64,000 nucleotides of DNA from Amycolatopsis nigrescens CSC17Ta-90 (GTDB lineage: Bacteria > Actinomycetota > Actinomycetes > Mycobacteriales > Pseudonocardiaceae), in the NCBI RefSeq assembly GCF_000384315.1, contig NZ_ARVW01000001.1:6324157-6388156 (forward strand), read 5' to 3'. Of this stretch, positions 33,767 through 42,479 are shown piece after piece. The position numbers and the translations under genes are program-made. Numbering within the stretch: the first letter of the stretch is position 1; every line of letters begins with the position of its first letter. The notes beneath the pieces were generated by a model that was not told the origin of the DNA, ran no database searches, and saw nothing but the letters and a program-made list of their open reading frames with translations.

Positions 33767-35545
33767 TTGTCCGAAACGGCCCACCGTGCCAGGACTGTGG
33801 GGACTGCGGGGACGCAGCCCGGCTTCTCGGCACCCGAGCCGGAGCACGACCAGACCGCCAGGCCGCTGCGCGCCTGGCAGCGCCGCGCGCTGACGAAGTA
33901 CCTCACCCAGAAGCCGAAGGACTTCCTCGCGGTCGCCACGCCCGGCGCCGGGAAGACCGTGTTCGGCCTGCGGATCGCCGCCGAGCTGCTGTCCGACCGC
34001 ACCATCGAGGCGGTCACCATCGTCACCCCCACCGAGCACCTCAAGCACCAGTGGGCGGTGTCCGCGGCCGGCGCCGGGATCGCGATCGACTCGAACTTCC
34101 GCAACACCACCGGCGCGACCTCCTCGGACTTCCAGGGTGTCGCGCTGACCTACGCGCAGGTCGCCGCCCATCCGACCCTGCACCGGGTGCGCACCGAGAA
34201 CCGCAAGACGCTGGTCATCCTGGACGAGATCCACCACGGCGGGGACGCCAAGTCCTGGGGCGACGCGATCCGCGAGGCCTTCCACCCCGCGGTGCGCCGG
34301 CTCGCGCTGACCGGGACCCCGTTCCGCAGCGACGACTCGCCGATCCCGTTCGTCAGCTACGAGCCGGACGGCGACGGGTCCCTGCGCAGCAGGGCCGACC
34401 ACTCCTACGGTTACTCCGACGCGCTCGCCGACGGCGTCGTGCGGCCGGTGGTCTTCCTGGCCTACTCGGGCGAGGCGTCCTGGCGGACCAGTGCGGGCGA
34501 GGAGTTCACCGCCCGGCTCGGCGAGCCGCTGACCGCGGAGCAGAACGCCAGGGCCTGGCGCACCGCGCTGGACCCGGCCGGCGAGTGGATCCCGGCCGTG
34601 CTGCACGCCGCGGACACCCGGCTGCAGCAGCTGCGCGCCAACGGCATCCCGGACGCCGGTGGCCTGGTGATCGCCACCGACCAGGAGTCCGCCAGGGCGT
34701 ATGCCAAGATCCTGCACCGGATGTCCGGCGTCGAGCCGGTGGTGGTGCTCTCCGACGATCCGAAGGCGTCCAAGCGGATCGGCGAGTTCTCCGACTCCGA
34801 CGACCGGTGGCTGGTCGCGGTCCGGATGGTGTCCGAAGGCGTGGACGTGCCGCGGCTCGCCGTCGGGGTGTACGCCACCAGTGCCTCCACGCCGTTGTTC
34901 TTCGCGCAGGCGATCGGCCGGTTCGTGCGGGCCAGGCGCAAGGGCGAGACGGCCAGCGTCTTCGTGCCCAGCGTGCCGGTGCTGCTGGAGCTGGCCAGCG
35001 AGCTGGAGGCCGAGCGCGACCACGTGCTCGGCAAGCCGCATCGCGAGAAGGACGGCTGGGACGACGAGCTGCTGGCCGCGGCGAACCGGACCGAGGACGA
35101 GCCGGGCGAAGAGGAGAAGGCGTTCACGTCGCTGGGTGCCTCGGCCGAGCTGGACCAGGTGATCTACGACGGCAACTCGTTCGGCACCGCGGTCTTCTCC
35201 GGCAGCGACGAGGAGCAGGAGTACCTCGGGTTGCCCGGCCTGCTCGAACCGGACCAGGTGCGCGCGCTGTTGCGCAAACGCCAGGAGGAGCAGCTCGCGG
35301 ACTCCGGCCGTCGCAAGTCGAAGGCCGAGCAGGCGCCGGCCCCGGCCAAGCCGCAGTCGGTCGGGGAGCGGATCGCCGGTCTGCGCAAGGAGCTCAACGC
35401 GCTGGTCGGCATGTACCACCACCGCACGCGCAAGCCGCACGGCGCGATCCACAACGAGCTGCGCCGGGTCTGCGGCGGGCCGCCCACCGCGATGGCCAGC
35501 GTGGAGCAGCTCGAAGAGCGCATCGTGACGCTGCGCTCCTGGTAG
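33767..35545 (+). CDS. DEAD/DEAH-box (SF2) helicase
   Basis: A 592-residue superfamily 2 ATPase. The first RecA domain has a Q-motif-like PLRAWQRRAL, Walker A ATPGAGKTVFGLR (near residue 70), VTPTEHLKHQW, DEIHHGGD (motif II) and LTGTPFRSD (motif III). The second domain has ATDQESARAYAKIL, VRMVSEGVDVPRL (motif V) and QAIGRFVRARR (motif VI). The last ~130 residues are charged and probably coiled. GAGAGGAG lies 11 bases before TTG 33767 (LSETAHRAR); ATG 33710 would add 19 residues. DNA or RNA substrate cannot be told. It is divergent from YihY. Confidence 0.85.
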   Translation: MSETAHRARTVGTAGTQPGFSAPEPEHDQTARPLRAWQRRALTKYLTQKPKDFLAVATPGAGKTVFGLRIAAELLSDRTIEAVTIVTPTEHLKHQWAVSAAGAGIAIDSNFRNTTGATSSDFQGVALTYAQVAAHPTLHRVRTENRKTLVILDEIHHGGDAKSWGDAIREAFHPAVRRLALTGTPFRSDDSPIPFVSYEPDGDGSLRSRADHSYGYSDALADGVVRPVVFLAYSGEASWRTSAGEEFTARLGEPLTAEQNARAWRTALDPAGEWIPAVLHAADTRLQQLRANGIPDAGGLVIATDQESARAYAKILHRMSGVEPVVVLSDDPKASKRIGEFSDSDDRWLVAVRMVSEGVDVPRLAVGVYATSASTPLFFAQAIGRFVRARRKGETASVFVPSVPVLLELASELEAERDHVLGKPHREKDGWDDELLAAANRTEDEPGEEEKAFTSLGASAELDQVIYDGNSFGTAVFSGSDEEQEYLGLPGLLEPDQVRALLRKRQEEQLADSGRRKSKAEQAPAPAKPQSVGERIAGLRKELNALVGMYHHRTRKPHGAIHNELRRVCGGPPTAMASVEQLEERIVTLRSW

Positions 35546-35660
35546 TACGCGCTGCGGAGCCGTACCGGTCCGCACTTGGCGGTATCCGCCTCGCCGTTGC
35601 CAAACCGTGTCCGTCGAGCCGCACTTTCTGCCTTCACAGACCTTCCGTGCCGTGCTGTCC

Positions 35661-35691
35661 GCGCATATGTTGTCGCCCACAACATATGCGC
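35661..35691. promoter_or_regulatory. 13-bp inverted repeat upstream of the sugar ABC operon
   Basis: GCGCATATGTTGT (35661-35673), spacer CGCCC, and its exact complement ACAACATATGCGC (35679-35691). It lies 60 bases before the binding-protein ATG and is AT-rich at the arm centres, more like an operator than a terminator. The ROK regulator that ends the operon is the natural candidate ligand. A terminator for the helicase gene is the alternative. Confidence 0.5.
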
Positions 35692-35751
35692 GACGTGGCG
35701 TCCGGTCTGTCCGGGTCGGCCGACGTCGGCAGGATCCGGAAGGAACAAGGG

Positions 35752-36891
35752 ATGCGGAAGAGAACCCTCACTCTCGTCGCCTCGGCGATGACGGCCGCCG
35801 TCACGCTCACGGCTTGCGGGGCCAACAGCGCGGATTCCGGGGGTGCAGGGGGAACCTCGGCGTCGAGCTCCGCCCAGCCCGCCGCCGGCGGCGCCAACGG
35901 CAAGGTCGGCGTGATCCTGCCGGAGACCGCGACCTCCGCCCGCTGGGAAGGCTTCGACAAGCCGATGATCGAGGCCGCGCTGCGCGCCGAGGGGTTCCAG
36001 CCGGACGTGCAGAACGCGCAGGGCGACGTGCAGAAGTTCACCACCCTGGCGGACGGCATGATCACCCAGGGCGTCAAGGTGCTGATCATCGCTTCGATCA
36101 ACAGCGAGCTCGGCACCGCGGTCGCGGCCAAGGCGAAGGCCGCCGGTATCCCGACCATCGACTACGACCGGCTCAATCTCGGCGGCGGCTCGGACTACTA
36201 CGTCTCGTTCGACAACGAGAAGGTCGGCGCGCTCCAGGGCCAGGGCATGGTCCAGGCGCTGCAGGGCAAGGCGGGCGCGCAGGTGATCGAGATCGAGGGC
36301 GCGCCCACCGACAACAACGCCACCCTGTTCGCCGCCGGCCAGCGCAGCGTGCTCCAGTCCAAGTACGACTCCGGCGAGCTGAAACTGGTGCAGAGCCAGC
36401 CCATCGACAACTGGGACAACCAGAAGGGCGGCAACACCTTCGAGCAGATCCTGACCGGCAACGGCGGCAAGGTGGACGGCGTGGTCGCGGCCAACGACGG
36501 GCTGGCCGGCGCGGTGATCACCGTGCTGAAGAAGAACGGCCTCAACGGCAAGGTGCCGGTCACCGGGCAGGACGCGACCGCGGACGGACTCAAGTCGATC
36601 CTGGTCGGCGACCAGTACATGACCGTGTTCAAGCCGATCAAGCAGGAGGCCGAGGCGGCCGCCAAGCTGGCCGCGGCGCTGGCCAAGAACGACAAGGCCG
36701 GTGCGGACGCGATCGCCAAGGACGTGAGCAAGGACCCGAAGGGCAACCGCGACGTCAAGTCGGTGCTGCTGCAGCCCCAGCTCACCACCAAGAACGAGGT
36801 CAAGACGGTGGTGGACCAGGGTTACGTGAAGGCAGCCGAGATCTGCGCCGGGGACCTCCAGCCGATCTGCGCCCAGCTCGGCATCGCCTGA
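35752..36891 (+). CDS. xylose-type sugar ABC transporter substrate-binding lipoprotein
   Basis: A 379-residue type I periplasmic binding protein related to XylF. The signal ends in lipobox LTAC (Cys22), followed by a Gly/Ser linker. The ligand-binding body starts GKVGVILPETATSARWEGFDKPMIEAAL and includes IIASINSELGTAVAAKAKAAGIPTIDYDRL and GVVAANDGLAGAVITVLKKNGL, the standard two-lobe pattern. GGAAGGAACAAGGG precedes the ATG. An inverted repeat just upstream may be the control site. Sugar identity is inferred: D-xylose or a similar pentose. Confidence 0.85.
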   Translation: MRKRTLTLVASAMTAAVTLTACGANSADSGGAGGTSASSSAQPAAGGANGKVGVILPETATSARWEGFDKPMIEAALRAEGFQPDVQNAQGDVQKFTTLADGMITQGVKVLIIASINSELGTAVAAKAKAAGIPTIDYDRLNLGGGSDYYVSFDNEKVGALQGQGMVQALQGKAGAQVIEIEGAPTDNNATLFAAGQRSVLQSKYDSGELKLVQSQPIDNWDNQKGGNTFEQILTGNGGKVDGVVAANDGLAGAVITVLKKNGLNGKVPVTGQDATADGLKSILVGDQYMTVFKPIKQEAEAAAKLAAALAKNDKAGADAIAKDVSKDPKGNRDVKSVLLQPQLTTKNEVKTVVDQGYVKAAEICAGDLQPICAQLGIA

Positions 36892-36904
36892 CCGTCAACG
36901 ACTA

Positions 36905-36947
36905 CCGGGGCCGGAACGCGTTCCCCGACAACGCGTTCCGGCCCCGG
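36905..36947. terminator. intra-operon hairpin after the binding-protein gene
   Basis: Perfect 18-bp arms (CCGGGGCCGGAACGCGTT, 36905-36922, and complement 36930-36947) with loop CCCCGAC, then TTT. Located between the binding-protein and ATPase genes, it probably stabilises or partly terminates the transcript so the binding protein is made in excess. Confidence 0.7.
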
Positions 36948-36964
36948 TTTCCACTGGAGACTCG

Positions 36965-37738
36965 ATGAGCGAACCCATTCTTGAACTGCGCCACCTGAAC
37001 AAGAGCTTCGGACCGGTCCACGTCCTGCACGACGTGGACTTCGCCGTGCGGGCGGGCGAAGTCACCGCACTGGTCGGCGACAACGGCGCCGGAAAGTCCA
37101 CTTTGGTCAAATGCATCGCCGGCATCCACACCGCCGACGACGGTGAAGTCGCCTTCGCCGGCAAGCAGGTGCACATCCGCGGCCCGCGCGACGCCGCGGA
37201 TCTCGGCATCGAGGTGGTGTACCAGGATCTGGCGCTGGCCGACAACCTGGACATCGTGCAGAACATGTTCCTCGGCCGGGAACGCGGCAGCCAGTGGCTG
37301 CTCGACGAGGCCGGCATGGAACAGGCCGCCAGGGAGACGCTCGCGTCCCTTTCCGTGCGCACGGTGAAATCCGTGCGCACACCCGTTTCCGCGCTGTCCG
37401 GCGGGCAGCGCCAGACCGTCGCGATCGCCAAGTCGGTGCTGTGGGACAGCAAGGTCGTGCTGCTCGACGAGCCGACCGCCGCGCTCGGCGTGGCGCAGAC
37501 CAGGCAGGTGCTCGACCTGGTGCGGCGGCTGGCCGAGCAGGGCCTCGGGGTGGTGCTGATCAGCCACAACATGGCCGACGTGTTCGAGGTCGCGGACCGG
37601 ATCGCGGTGCTCTACCTCGGCCGCCTGGTTGCCGAAGTGCCCACCAAGCAGGTCACGCACGGGCAGGTGGTCGAGCTGATCACGGCCGGCCGCTCCGGCG
37701 AGCTCGGCCTGGCCCGTCCCGAAGCCGTCGTCCTATGA
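36965..37738 (+). CDS. sugar ABC transporter ATPase, single-domain (XylG-like)
   Basis: A 257-residue ATPase. Walker A is GDNGAGKST (about residue 40), the Q-loop YQDLALADNLDIVQNMFLGRE, the signature LSGGQRQTVAIAKSV, Walker B VVLLDEPTAALG, and the switch His in ISHNMADVFEVADR. It matches one half of the usual double-length sugar ATPases (RbsA/XylG ~500 residues), so it must dimerise. It follows the hairpin and overlaps the permease ATG by ATGA. Confidence 0.9.
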   Translation: MSEPILELRHLNKSFGPVHVLHDVDFAVRAGEVTALVGDNGAGKSTLVKCIAGIHTADDGEVAFAGKQVHIRGPRDAADLGIEVVYQDLALADNLDIVQNMFLGRERGSQWLLDEAGMEQAARETLASLSVRTVKSVRTPVSALSGGQRQTVAIAKSVLWDSKVVLLDEPTAALGVAQTRQVLDLVRRLAEQGLGVVLISHNMADVFEVADRIAVLYLGRLVAEVPTKQVTHGQVVELITAGRSGELGLARPEAVVL

Positions 37739-39207
37739 ACCCGAAAGAACCAGCGATGACCGACACCACCGACGCGGGCGCCAGGCCGGTCGAACAGCCC
37801 GCCGACGAGCGACCGAGCGGAGTCATCACCGATTTCGGCATCGACACCACGTCGATGTCCACCGGTGAGGCGATCCGCGACTACTTCTCCCGGCTGAAGG
37901 CCGGCCAGCTCGGCTCACTGCCGGCGCTGCTCGGCCTCGCCGCGCTGGTGATCCTGTTCGCCGTGCTGTCGGACAGTTTCCTCACCCTGTACAACATCGC
38001 CAACCTGTTCGCGCAGGGCGCCGGGCAGACGATCATCGCGATGGGCATCGTGTTCGTGCTGCTGATCGGCGAGATCGACCTGTCCGCGGGCACCGCGTCC
38101 GGGGTCGCCGGTGCGCTGATGGCGCTGCACTTCGTGCGCGGCGGCAACCTGCTCGGCTCGATGGGTTCGACGGTCTACTTCGTCTTCCTCGTGGTGCTGG
38201 TGATCGCCGTGCTGGTCGCGGTGCTGCTGCGGATCTGGGCCGGCGCGGCACTTTCCGCGGTGGCCATCGCGATCGTGCTGTCCGGCCTTGCCGCCAACCC
38301 GTGGGTCGAGATGCTGCTCGCGATCTGCGCTGGCACCGCGATCGGCTGCATCACCGGGTTCCTGGTCTCCAGGATCGGCATGCCATCCTTCGTGGTCACG
38401 CTGGCGCTGTTCCTGGTCTGGCAGGGCGTGATCCTGCAGCTGATCGGCGAAGGCGGCACGCTGGGCATCAACGCGTCGCCGGTGCTGAACCAGGTGGCCA
38501 ACGGCAACCTGTCCACCACCGGGAGCTGGCTGCTGTTCGTGGTCGGTGCCGGCGGGTTCGCCGCGGTCACCCTCGGCGGGCACTTCTCCCGGCTCAACCG
38601 GGGACTGGTCACCAAGCCGACTCCGCTGGTGCTGTTCAAGGTCGCCCTGATCGCGGTGCTCGGCGCGGTGGCGACGGCGGTGCTGACCACCAACCGCGCG
38701 CCGAACGCGAACATCGTCATCTCCGGGGTGCCCTACGTGGTGCCGATCGTGCTGGTGCTGCTGACCATCGGTACCTACGTGCTCAACCGGACCCGCTACG
38801 GCAGGCACATCTACGCGGTCGGCGGCAACGCCGAGGCCGCCCGCCGGGCCGGGATCAACGTGGGCAAGGTCCGCGCCAGCGTGTTCGTGATCTGCTCCTC
38901 GGTGGCCGCGGTCGGCGCGATCGTCTACTCCTCGAAGGTCGGCTCGGTGGACCCGCAGGCCGGCGGGCTGAACACCCTGCTGTTCGCGGTGGGCGCCGCG
39001 GTGATCGGTGGCACCTCGCTGTTCGGCGGTCGCGGCCGAGTGGTGGACGCGGTGATCGGCGGGCTGGTGCTGGCCGTGGTCGGCAACGGTCTCGGGCTGC
39101 TCCAGCAGTCCGCCGCGGTGGTGAACATCATCACCGGGCTGGTGCTGCTGCTGGCCGCCACCGTGGACGCGCTGTCGCGCCGCCGCGCGGCTGCCGCACC
39201 GCGCTGA
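37735..39207 (+). CDS. sugar ABC transporter permease (XylH-like)
   Basis: A 490-residue membrane protein, longer than ribose-type permeases (~320) and like XylH in having extra helices. After a ~55-residue soluble N-terminus come about 12 hydrophobic segments. VFVLLIGEIDLSAGTASGVAGAL and NAEAARRAGINVGKVRASVFVI are the conserved permease motifs, the second contacting the ATPase. ATG 37735 overlaps the ATPase stop; ATG 37756 is an alternative. It forms the membrane channel of the same importer. Confidence 0.88.
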   Translation: MNPKEPAMTDTTDAGARPVEQPADERPSGVITDFGIDTTSMSTGEAIRDYFSRLKAGQLGSLPALLGLAALVILFAVLSDSFLTLYNIANLFAQGAGQTIIAMGIVFVLLIGEIDLSAGTASGVAGALMALHFVRGGNLLGSMGSTVYFVFLVVLVIAVLVAVLLRIWAGAALSAVAIAIVLSGLAANPWVEMLLAICAGTAIGCITGFLVSRIGMPSFVVTLALFLVWQGVILQLIGEGGTLGINASPVLNQVANGNLSTTGSWLLFVVGAGGFAAVTLGGHFSRLNRGLVTKPTPLVLFKVALIAVLGAVATAVLTTNRAPNANIVISGVPYVVPIVLVLLTIGTYVLNRTRYGRHIYAVGGNAEAARRAGINVGKVRASVFVICSSVAAVGAIVYSSKVGSVDPQAGGLNTLLFAVGAAVIGGTSLFGGRGRVVDAVIGGLVLAVVGNGLGLLQQSAAVVNIITGLVLLLAATVDALSRRRAAAAPR

Positions 39208-39231
39208 CCGGGTCGTGGGAACATAGCCCGC

Positions 39232-40401
39232 GTGACCAGCACGCCCGTTGCACGGCCCGACGAGGTGCGCCGGCACAACCGCACGACTCTGCTGCGGCTG
39301 CTGCACGTCGGCGGTCCGGTTACCAGGGCGGCGCTGGCCAGTGAGCTGGGCCTGAACCGCAGCACAATCAAGATCCTGGTGGACTCGCTGGCCGAGGCGG
39401 GCGTCGTCGAGGAGCGGGTGCCGAGGCCAGGGCGAGGGGCGGGCCGCCCCTCGCTGCTCGTGCTGCCCCAGCCACAGGCCGCGGTGGTGCTGGCGGTCGA
39501 CGTCCAGGTGGAGCACGTCGCGATCGCACTGGTCGGTCTTGGTGGCCAGATCCTCGGCCGCAACAGCTGGAACCTGCGCCAGCGCACCCGCGAGCCGGAC
39601 GAGGTGATCACGCACGTGATCGAGTCGGCCACCGTGCTGGCCGGCGACCTCGGCTGCACGCCGGTGGCGGCCGGGGTGTCCGTGCCGGGCGTGATCCGGC
39701 GCCGGGACGGCCATGTGCACGAGGCGCCGAACCTGCGCTGGACCGATGTCGCGCTCGGTGAACGGCTTGGCAGCGTGCTGCGGGTGCCGGTGCTGGTCGG
39801 CAACGACGCGGAGCTGGGCGCGGTGGCCGAGCACCTGCGCGGCTCGGCCCGCGGCTGCTCGGATGTGGTGTACGTCTCGGCGGACGTGGGCGTCGGCGGC
39901 GGCGTGATCGCGGAGGGTTCGGCGCTGCGCGGCACCGCCGGCTACGTCGGCGAGGTCGGCCACATGGTGATCCGCCCCGGCGGGCGGGACTGCTACTGCG
40001 GCAGCAGCGGCTGCTGGGAGACCGAGATCGGGGAAGCGGCGCTGTGCCGGGCGCTGGGGCTGCCCGAGCAGACTCCGCGCGGGGTGACCCTGGTCGAGCT
40101 GCGGGAGCTCGGCAGGGACCCCGATGCGGCCTGGGAACGGCTGGCCGAGTTCGCCGAGTGGTTGACCCTCGGCCTCGTCAACGTGGTGAACCTGCTCGGC
40201 CCGGAGCTGGTGGTGCTCGGTGAGCTGTTCACCGCGCTGCCGGAGCCGGTGGTGGACAGGGTGGCCGCCGAGGTGCGCCGGCGCAGCCTGGTCAGCAGGG
40301 CGGTGGGCGGTACCCGGATCGTGCGCTCCGCGCTCGGCGCGGACGTCAAGCTGCTCGGTGCCGCCGAGATCGCCTTCGAGCGCGCGCTCGACACCGTCTA
40401 A
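39232..40401 (+). CDS. ROK-family transcriptional regulator
   Basis: A 389-residue repressor. Residues ~10-75 form a winged helix (TRAALASELGLNRSTIKILV). The ROK kinase-like fold follows, with the zinc motif CYCGSSGCWE near residue 260 preceded by GEVGHMVIRPGG. The sugar-kinase phosphate loops are weak (DVQVEHVAIALVGL lacks the usual DxGGT), so it is a sensor rather than a kinase. It starts at GTG 39232, 24 bases after the permease stop. As last gene of the sugar operon it most likely controls it, through the inverted repeat at 35661. Confidence 0.87.
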   Translation: MTSTPVARPDEVRRHNRTTLLRLLHVGGPVTRAALASELGLNRSTIKILVDSLAEAGVVEERVPRPGRGAGRPSLLVLPQPQAAVVLAVDVQVEHVAIALVGLGGQILGRNSWNLRQRTREPDEVITHVIESATVLAGDLGCTPVAAGVSVPGVIRRRDGHVHEAPNLRWTDVALGERLGSVLRVPVLVGNDAELGAVAEHLRGSARGCSDVVYVSADVGVGGGVIAEGSALRGTAGYVGEVGHMVIRPGGRDCYCGSSGCWETEIGEAALCRALGLPEQTPRGVTLVELRELGRDPDAAWERLAEFAEWLTLGLVNVVNLLGPELVVLGELFTALPEPVVDRVAAEVRRRSLVSRAVGGTRIVRSALGADVKLLGAAEIAFERALDTV

Positions 40402-40419
40402 CCGGGCCGGTGACAGCAG

Positions 40420-40452
40420 AAGGGCGGGGATCCGAGCTGGATCCCCGCCCTT
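40420..40452. terminator. hairpin terminator after the sugar operon
   Basis: AAGGGCGGGGATCC and its exact complement (14-bp arms) around GAGCT, between the convergent ROK and zinc-ribbon genes. Confidence 0.75.
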
Positions 40453-40474
40453 CCGGCGTCGTGTCTGGGGTCGA

Positions 40475-40657
40475 TCAGCCGCGCTGGATATCGGCTGCCA
40501 GTTCCTTGAGCTTGGTCTCGTGCTCACGGGCGTGGTGTCCGCAGAAGAGCAACTCGCCACCGGTGCTGAGGATGGCTCGAACCTGGGCTGCGGCACCGCA
40601 ACGGTCACAACGGTCGGCAGCGGTCAGTTCGGGGCGGGTGAGCGTCGGTGATGTCAT
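40475..40657 (-). CDS. small zinc-ribbon protein (DUF7455-like)
   Basis: A 60-residue protein MTSPTLTRPELTAADRCDRC..., with CDRCGAAAQ and FCGHHAREHE giving two Cys, one Cys and two His that can hold one zinc. It ends LKELAADIQRG. GGGAG lies 7 bases before the ATG. Such proteins are found near sigA/hrdB in actinobacteria. Function unknown. Confidence 0.8.
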   Translation of the reverse strand: MTSPTLTRPELTAADRCDRCGAAAQVRAILSTGGELLFCGHHAREHETKLKELAADIQRG

Positions 40658-41150
40658 GTGGAGTCTCCCTCCGTCCCGGCATCGGTTACCCGATGCCATC
40701 GATCCAGCTACGACCACTTCGGCACTGACTCCGGGGGCGGGGGTCGCCGCCGGCTCCGCGGTGTTCGTGCTTCCACTCTTGCAGACGTTTGGGGACTCGC
40801 AACTGTTCCCGCGCCCGTGGGACGAGTGTCACGCCGAATTACTCCGGATGTCGTAAGCGCGTCTCGCAGGGCAGGACGAAAACGCTCTGAAGACGCTGTT
40901 TGGGCTGATCATGGCGGGTGCTCCGACCGCCTTCCTGGGCCCGTGAAGACGGATCTGCCCGATTTCGGCCCCGGTCTTGTTCGTTCTCAGCGGAATTCCC
41001 CAGCCGGTCCGTGACCGGACCGTTTCCCTCCCCCATCCCCCGCGAGGGTGGGGCCGACCGCGATAATGCGGTGATGACCCCAGCTGCACCGGCGGCCACC
41101 GTCTCCGACAGTCACCCGGCGATCACCTGTGGTCACGGCGGACCGGTCCC
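40658..41150. other. intergenic region between divergent genes
   Basis: 493 bp with no frame showing a ribosome site or recognisable protein. It should hold the promoters of the zinc-ribbon gene (minus) and of the gene at 41151 (plus). No palindrome or repeat was noticed. Confidence 0.5.
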
Positions 41151-41957
41151 GTGCGCGTGGCGGTCCTAGTGGGCCTGCTGGACGAGCTGCACTGGTTTCC
41201 CGGTGGTTCCGCGCTGCTGGCCGCCGCACGCGCCGAGCGCCCGCAGAAGGACGGGATGTGCGGCGCCTTCGTGACGCTGGTCTCCCTGCGGGTGCACGGG
41301 ATCCGGCTGGCCGACCAGGACGAGGCGGCGGCCGCCGCCGGCACCGTGCTGCTGGCGGACGCGCGGGCCACCCTGCCCGAGGGGGAGCCCGGTCGTGCCG
41401 ACTTTCGGCTGGACCTGCCCCGCACCGAGGTTCCCGCGGCGGCCGGAACTTCTGCGGCCGGGATCGCCACCGCGGTCGAGACCCTGTCCGGCGGTGCGCT
41501 GCGGGCGGTGCCCGCCGCCGGGGACTGGACCGCGTCGAAGCTGGGCCGGCTGCTGGATCTGGTGCACCTGCTGCCCAGGGTCGCGGTGATCGCCAATGTG
41601 GACACCGCCGAGCTCGGCGCGCAGGACACGCCCGAACAGGCGCTGCGGGACTACCTGGAGACCGGGATGCCCCCGCTGTGGGCGTCACGCTGGCGGGTCG
41701 GTCATTTCGCGCTGATCGGTGGCACCCTCATCGGCGACGGCGGCACCTTGGTGTCCATTGTGGACACATACGCCTCGCTCGGTCGGGACGGGGTGCATCT
41801 GCAACTGGTGGAGAACCTGGCGAACGCCTTGCTGCGCAAGGGAATGTCGCCGGGTGGGCTGCTGCTCGTGGTGGCCGCCGAGCAGGCGGGCGCGGCGGCG
41901 AACCTGGTCGAGTCGACCGGCCTGCTCGCCCGCCCCTGGGACAGCTGCGCGAGCTGA
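41151..41957 (+). CDS. conserved actinobacterial protein (DUF6885-like)
   Basis: A 268-residue soluble protein starting at GTG 41151. The GMCGAFVTLVSLRVHGIRLADQDEAA stretch near residue 40 has the Cys-Gly pattern of papain-like or BtrH-like folds. RVGHFALIGGTLIGDGGTLVSIVDTYAS near residue 185 has a His and Asp that could complete a triad. This is a family resemblance at best. It ends PWDSCAS, 4 bases from the convergent PPOX stop. Function unknown; the family name is recalled with moderate certainty. Confidence 0.7.
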   Translation: MRVAVLVGLLDELHWFPGGSALLAAARAERPQKDGMCGAFVTLVSLRVHGIRLADQDEAAAAAGTVLLADARATLPEGEPGRADFRLDLPRTEVPAAAGTSAAGIATAVETLSGGALRAVPAAGDWTASKLGRLLDLVHLLPRVAVIANVDTAELGAQDTPEQALRDYLETGMPPLWASRWRVGHFALIGGTLIGDGGTLVSIVDTYASLGRDGVHLQLVENLANALLRKGMSPGGLLLVVAAEQAGAAANLVESTGLLARPWDSCAS

Positions 41958-41961
41958 GCGC

Positions 41962-42411
41962 TCAGACCAGCCAGCTCCCGCCCCGCATCAGCGTCCGGCC
42001 GGGCAGCTCGTTCTCCTCGCGCCAGGCCAGAATCCGTGTCGGCGTGACGCGGAAGAAGGCGAACCCTTCGCTTTCGCGGGCGTCCCAGTGCTTCTCGGCG
42101 AACGGCTCGGCGAACTCGGCCGGCACCGTGCCCGGCTCGAAGGTCCGCACGGTGCCGTCGATCAGCACCACGTCCCTGGTCTGCCCGATGCCGATCCGCG
42201 CCCGGCCGGAGGCGCGCAGGATCCGCCCGGTGGGGCTGGCCGCCGGGGTGGCGAAGGTGAGGCCGGCGCCGTCCCAGTGGAAGGAGAGCGGAAGCAGCCG
42301 GAAGTCGCCGTCGGTGCCGGCCGCGGCCAGCCACGCGTCGATCTCATGCTCCAGCTTGGCCAGCGTGTCCTGCTTGCGGGTGTGCGCGTCCCTCGGCGCC
42401 GGGTGGCTCAT
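41962..42411 (-). CDS. pyridoxamine 5'-phosphate oxidase-family protein
   Basis: A 149-residue split-barrel protein. DAWLAAAGTDGDFRLLPLSFHWDGAGLTFATP and RILRASGRARIGIGQTRDVVLIDG match the flavin/F420-binding barrel of the PPOX superfamily, here a shortened type often annotated as F420-dependent. ATG 42411 has only a closely spaced GAGG in front. It is convergent with the gene ending at 41957. Function unknown. Confidence 0.8.
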   Translation of the reverse strand: MSHPAPRDAHTRKQDTLAKLEHEIDAWLAAAGTDGDFRLLPLSFHWDGAGLTFATPAASPTGRILRASGRARIGIGQTRDVVLIDGTVRTFEPGTVPAEFAEPFAEKHWDARESEGFAFFRVTPTRILAWREENELPGRTLMRGGSWLV

Positions 42412-42435
42412 ACCTCACATTTACCACCTCCGCCC

Positions 42436-42479
42436 TCGTGAGTGAAAAACGTTGCCCCGGCAACACTTTTCATTCACGA
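42436..42479. repeat. 44-bp palindromic repeat, copy 3 of 5
   Basis: Same arms as the other copies with one change (CATTCACGA at the right end). It lies between two minus-strand genes, and the response-regulator stop codon (42470-42472) is inside it. Confidence 0.85.

Noticed and set aside
37915..40608. A nearly 900-codon minus-strand frame opposite the sugar permease and ROK genes
   Set aside because: Low-complexity His/Arg/Gln composition typical of the antisense of GC-rich genes. The plus strand encodes two clear protein families.
40829..41099. Overlapping small minus-strand frames in the 493-bp gap
   Set aside because: No ribosome sites, no family resemblance, and two different frames compete over the same DNA.
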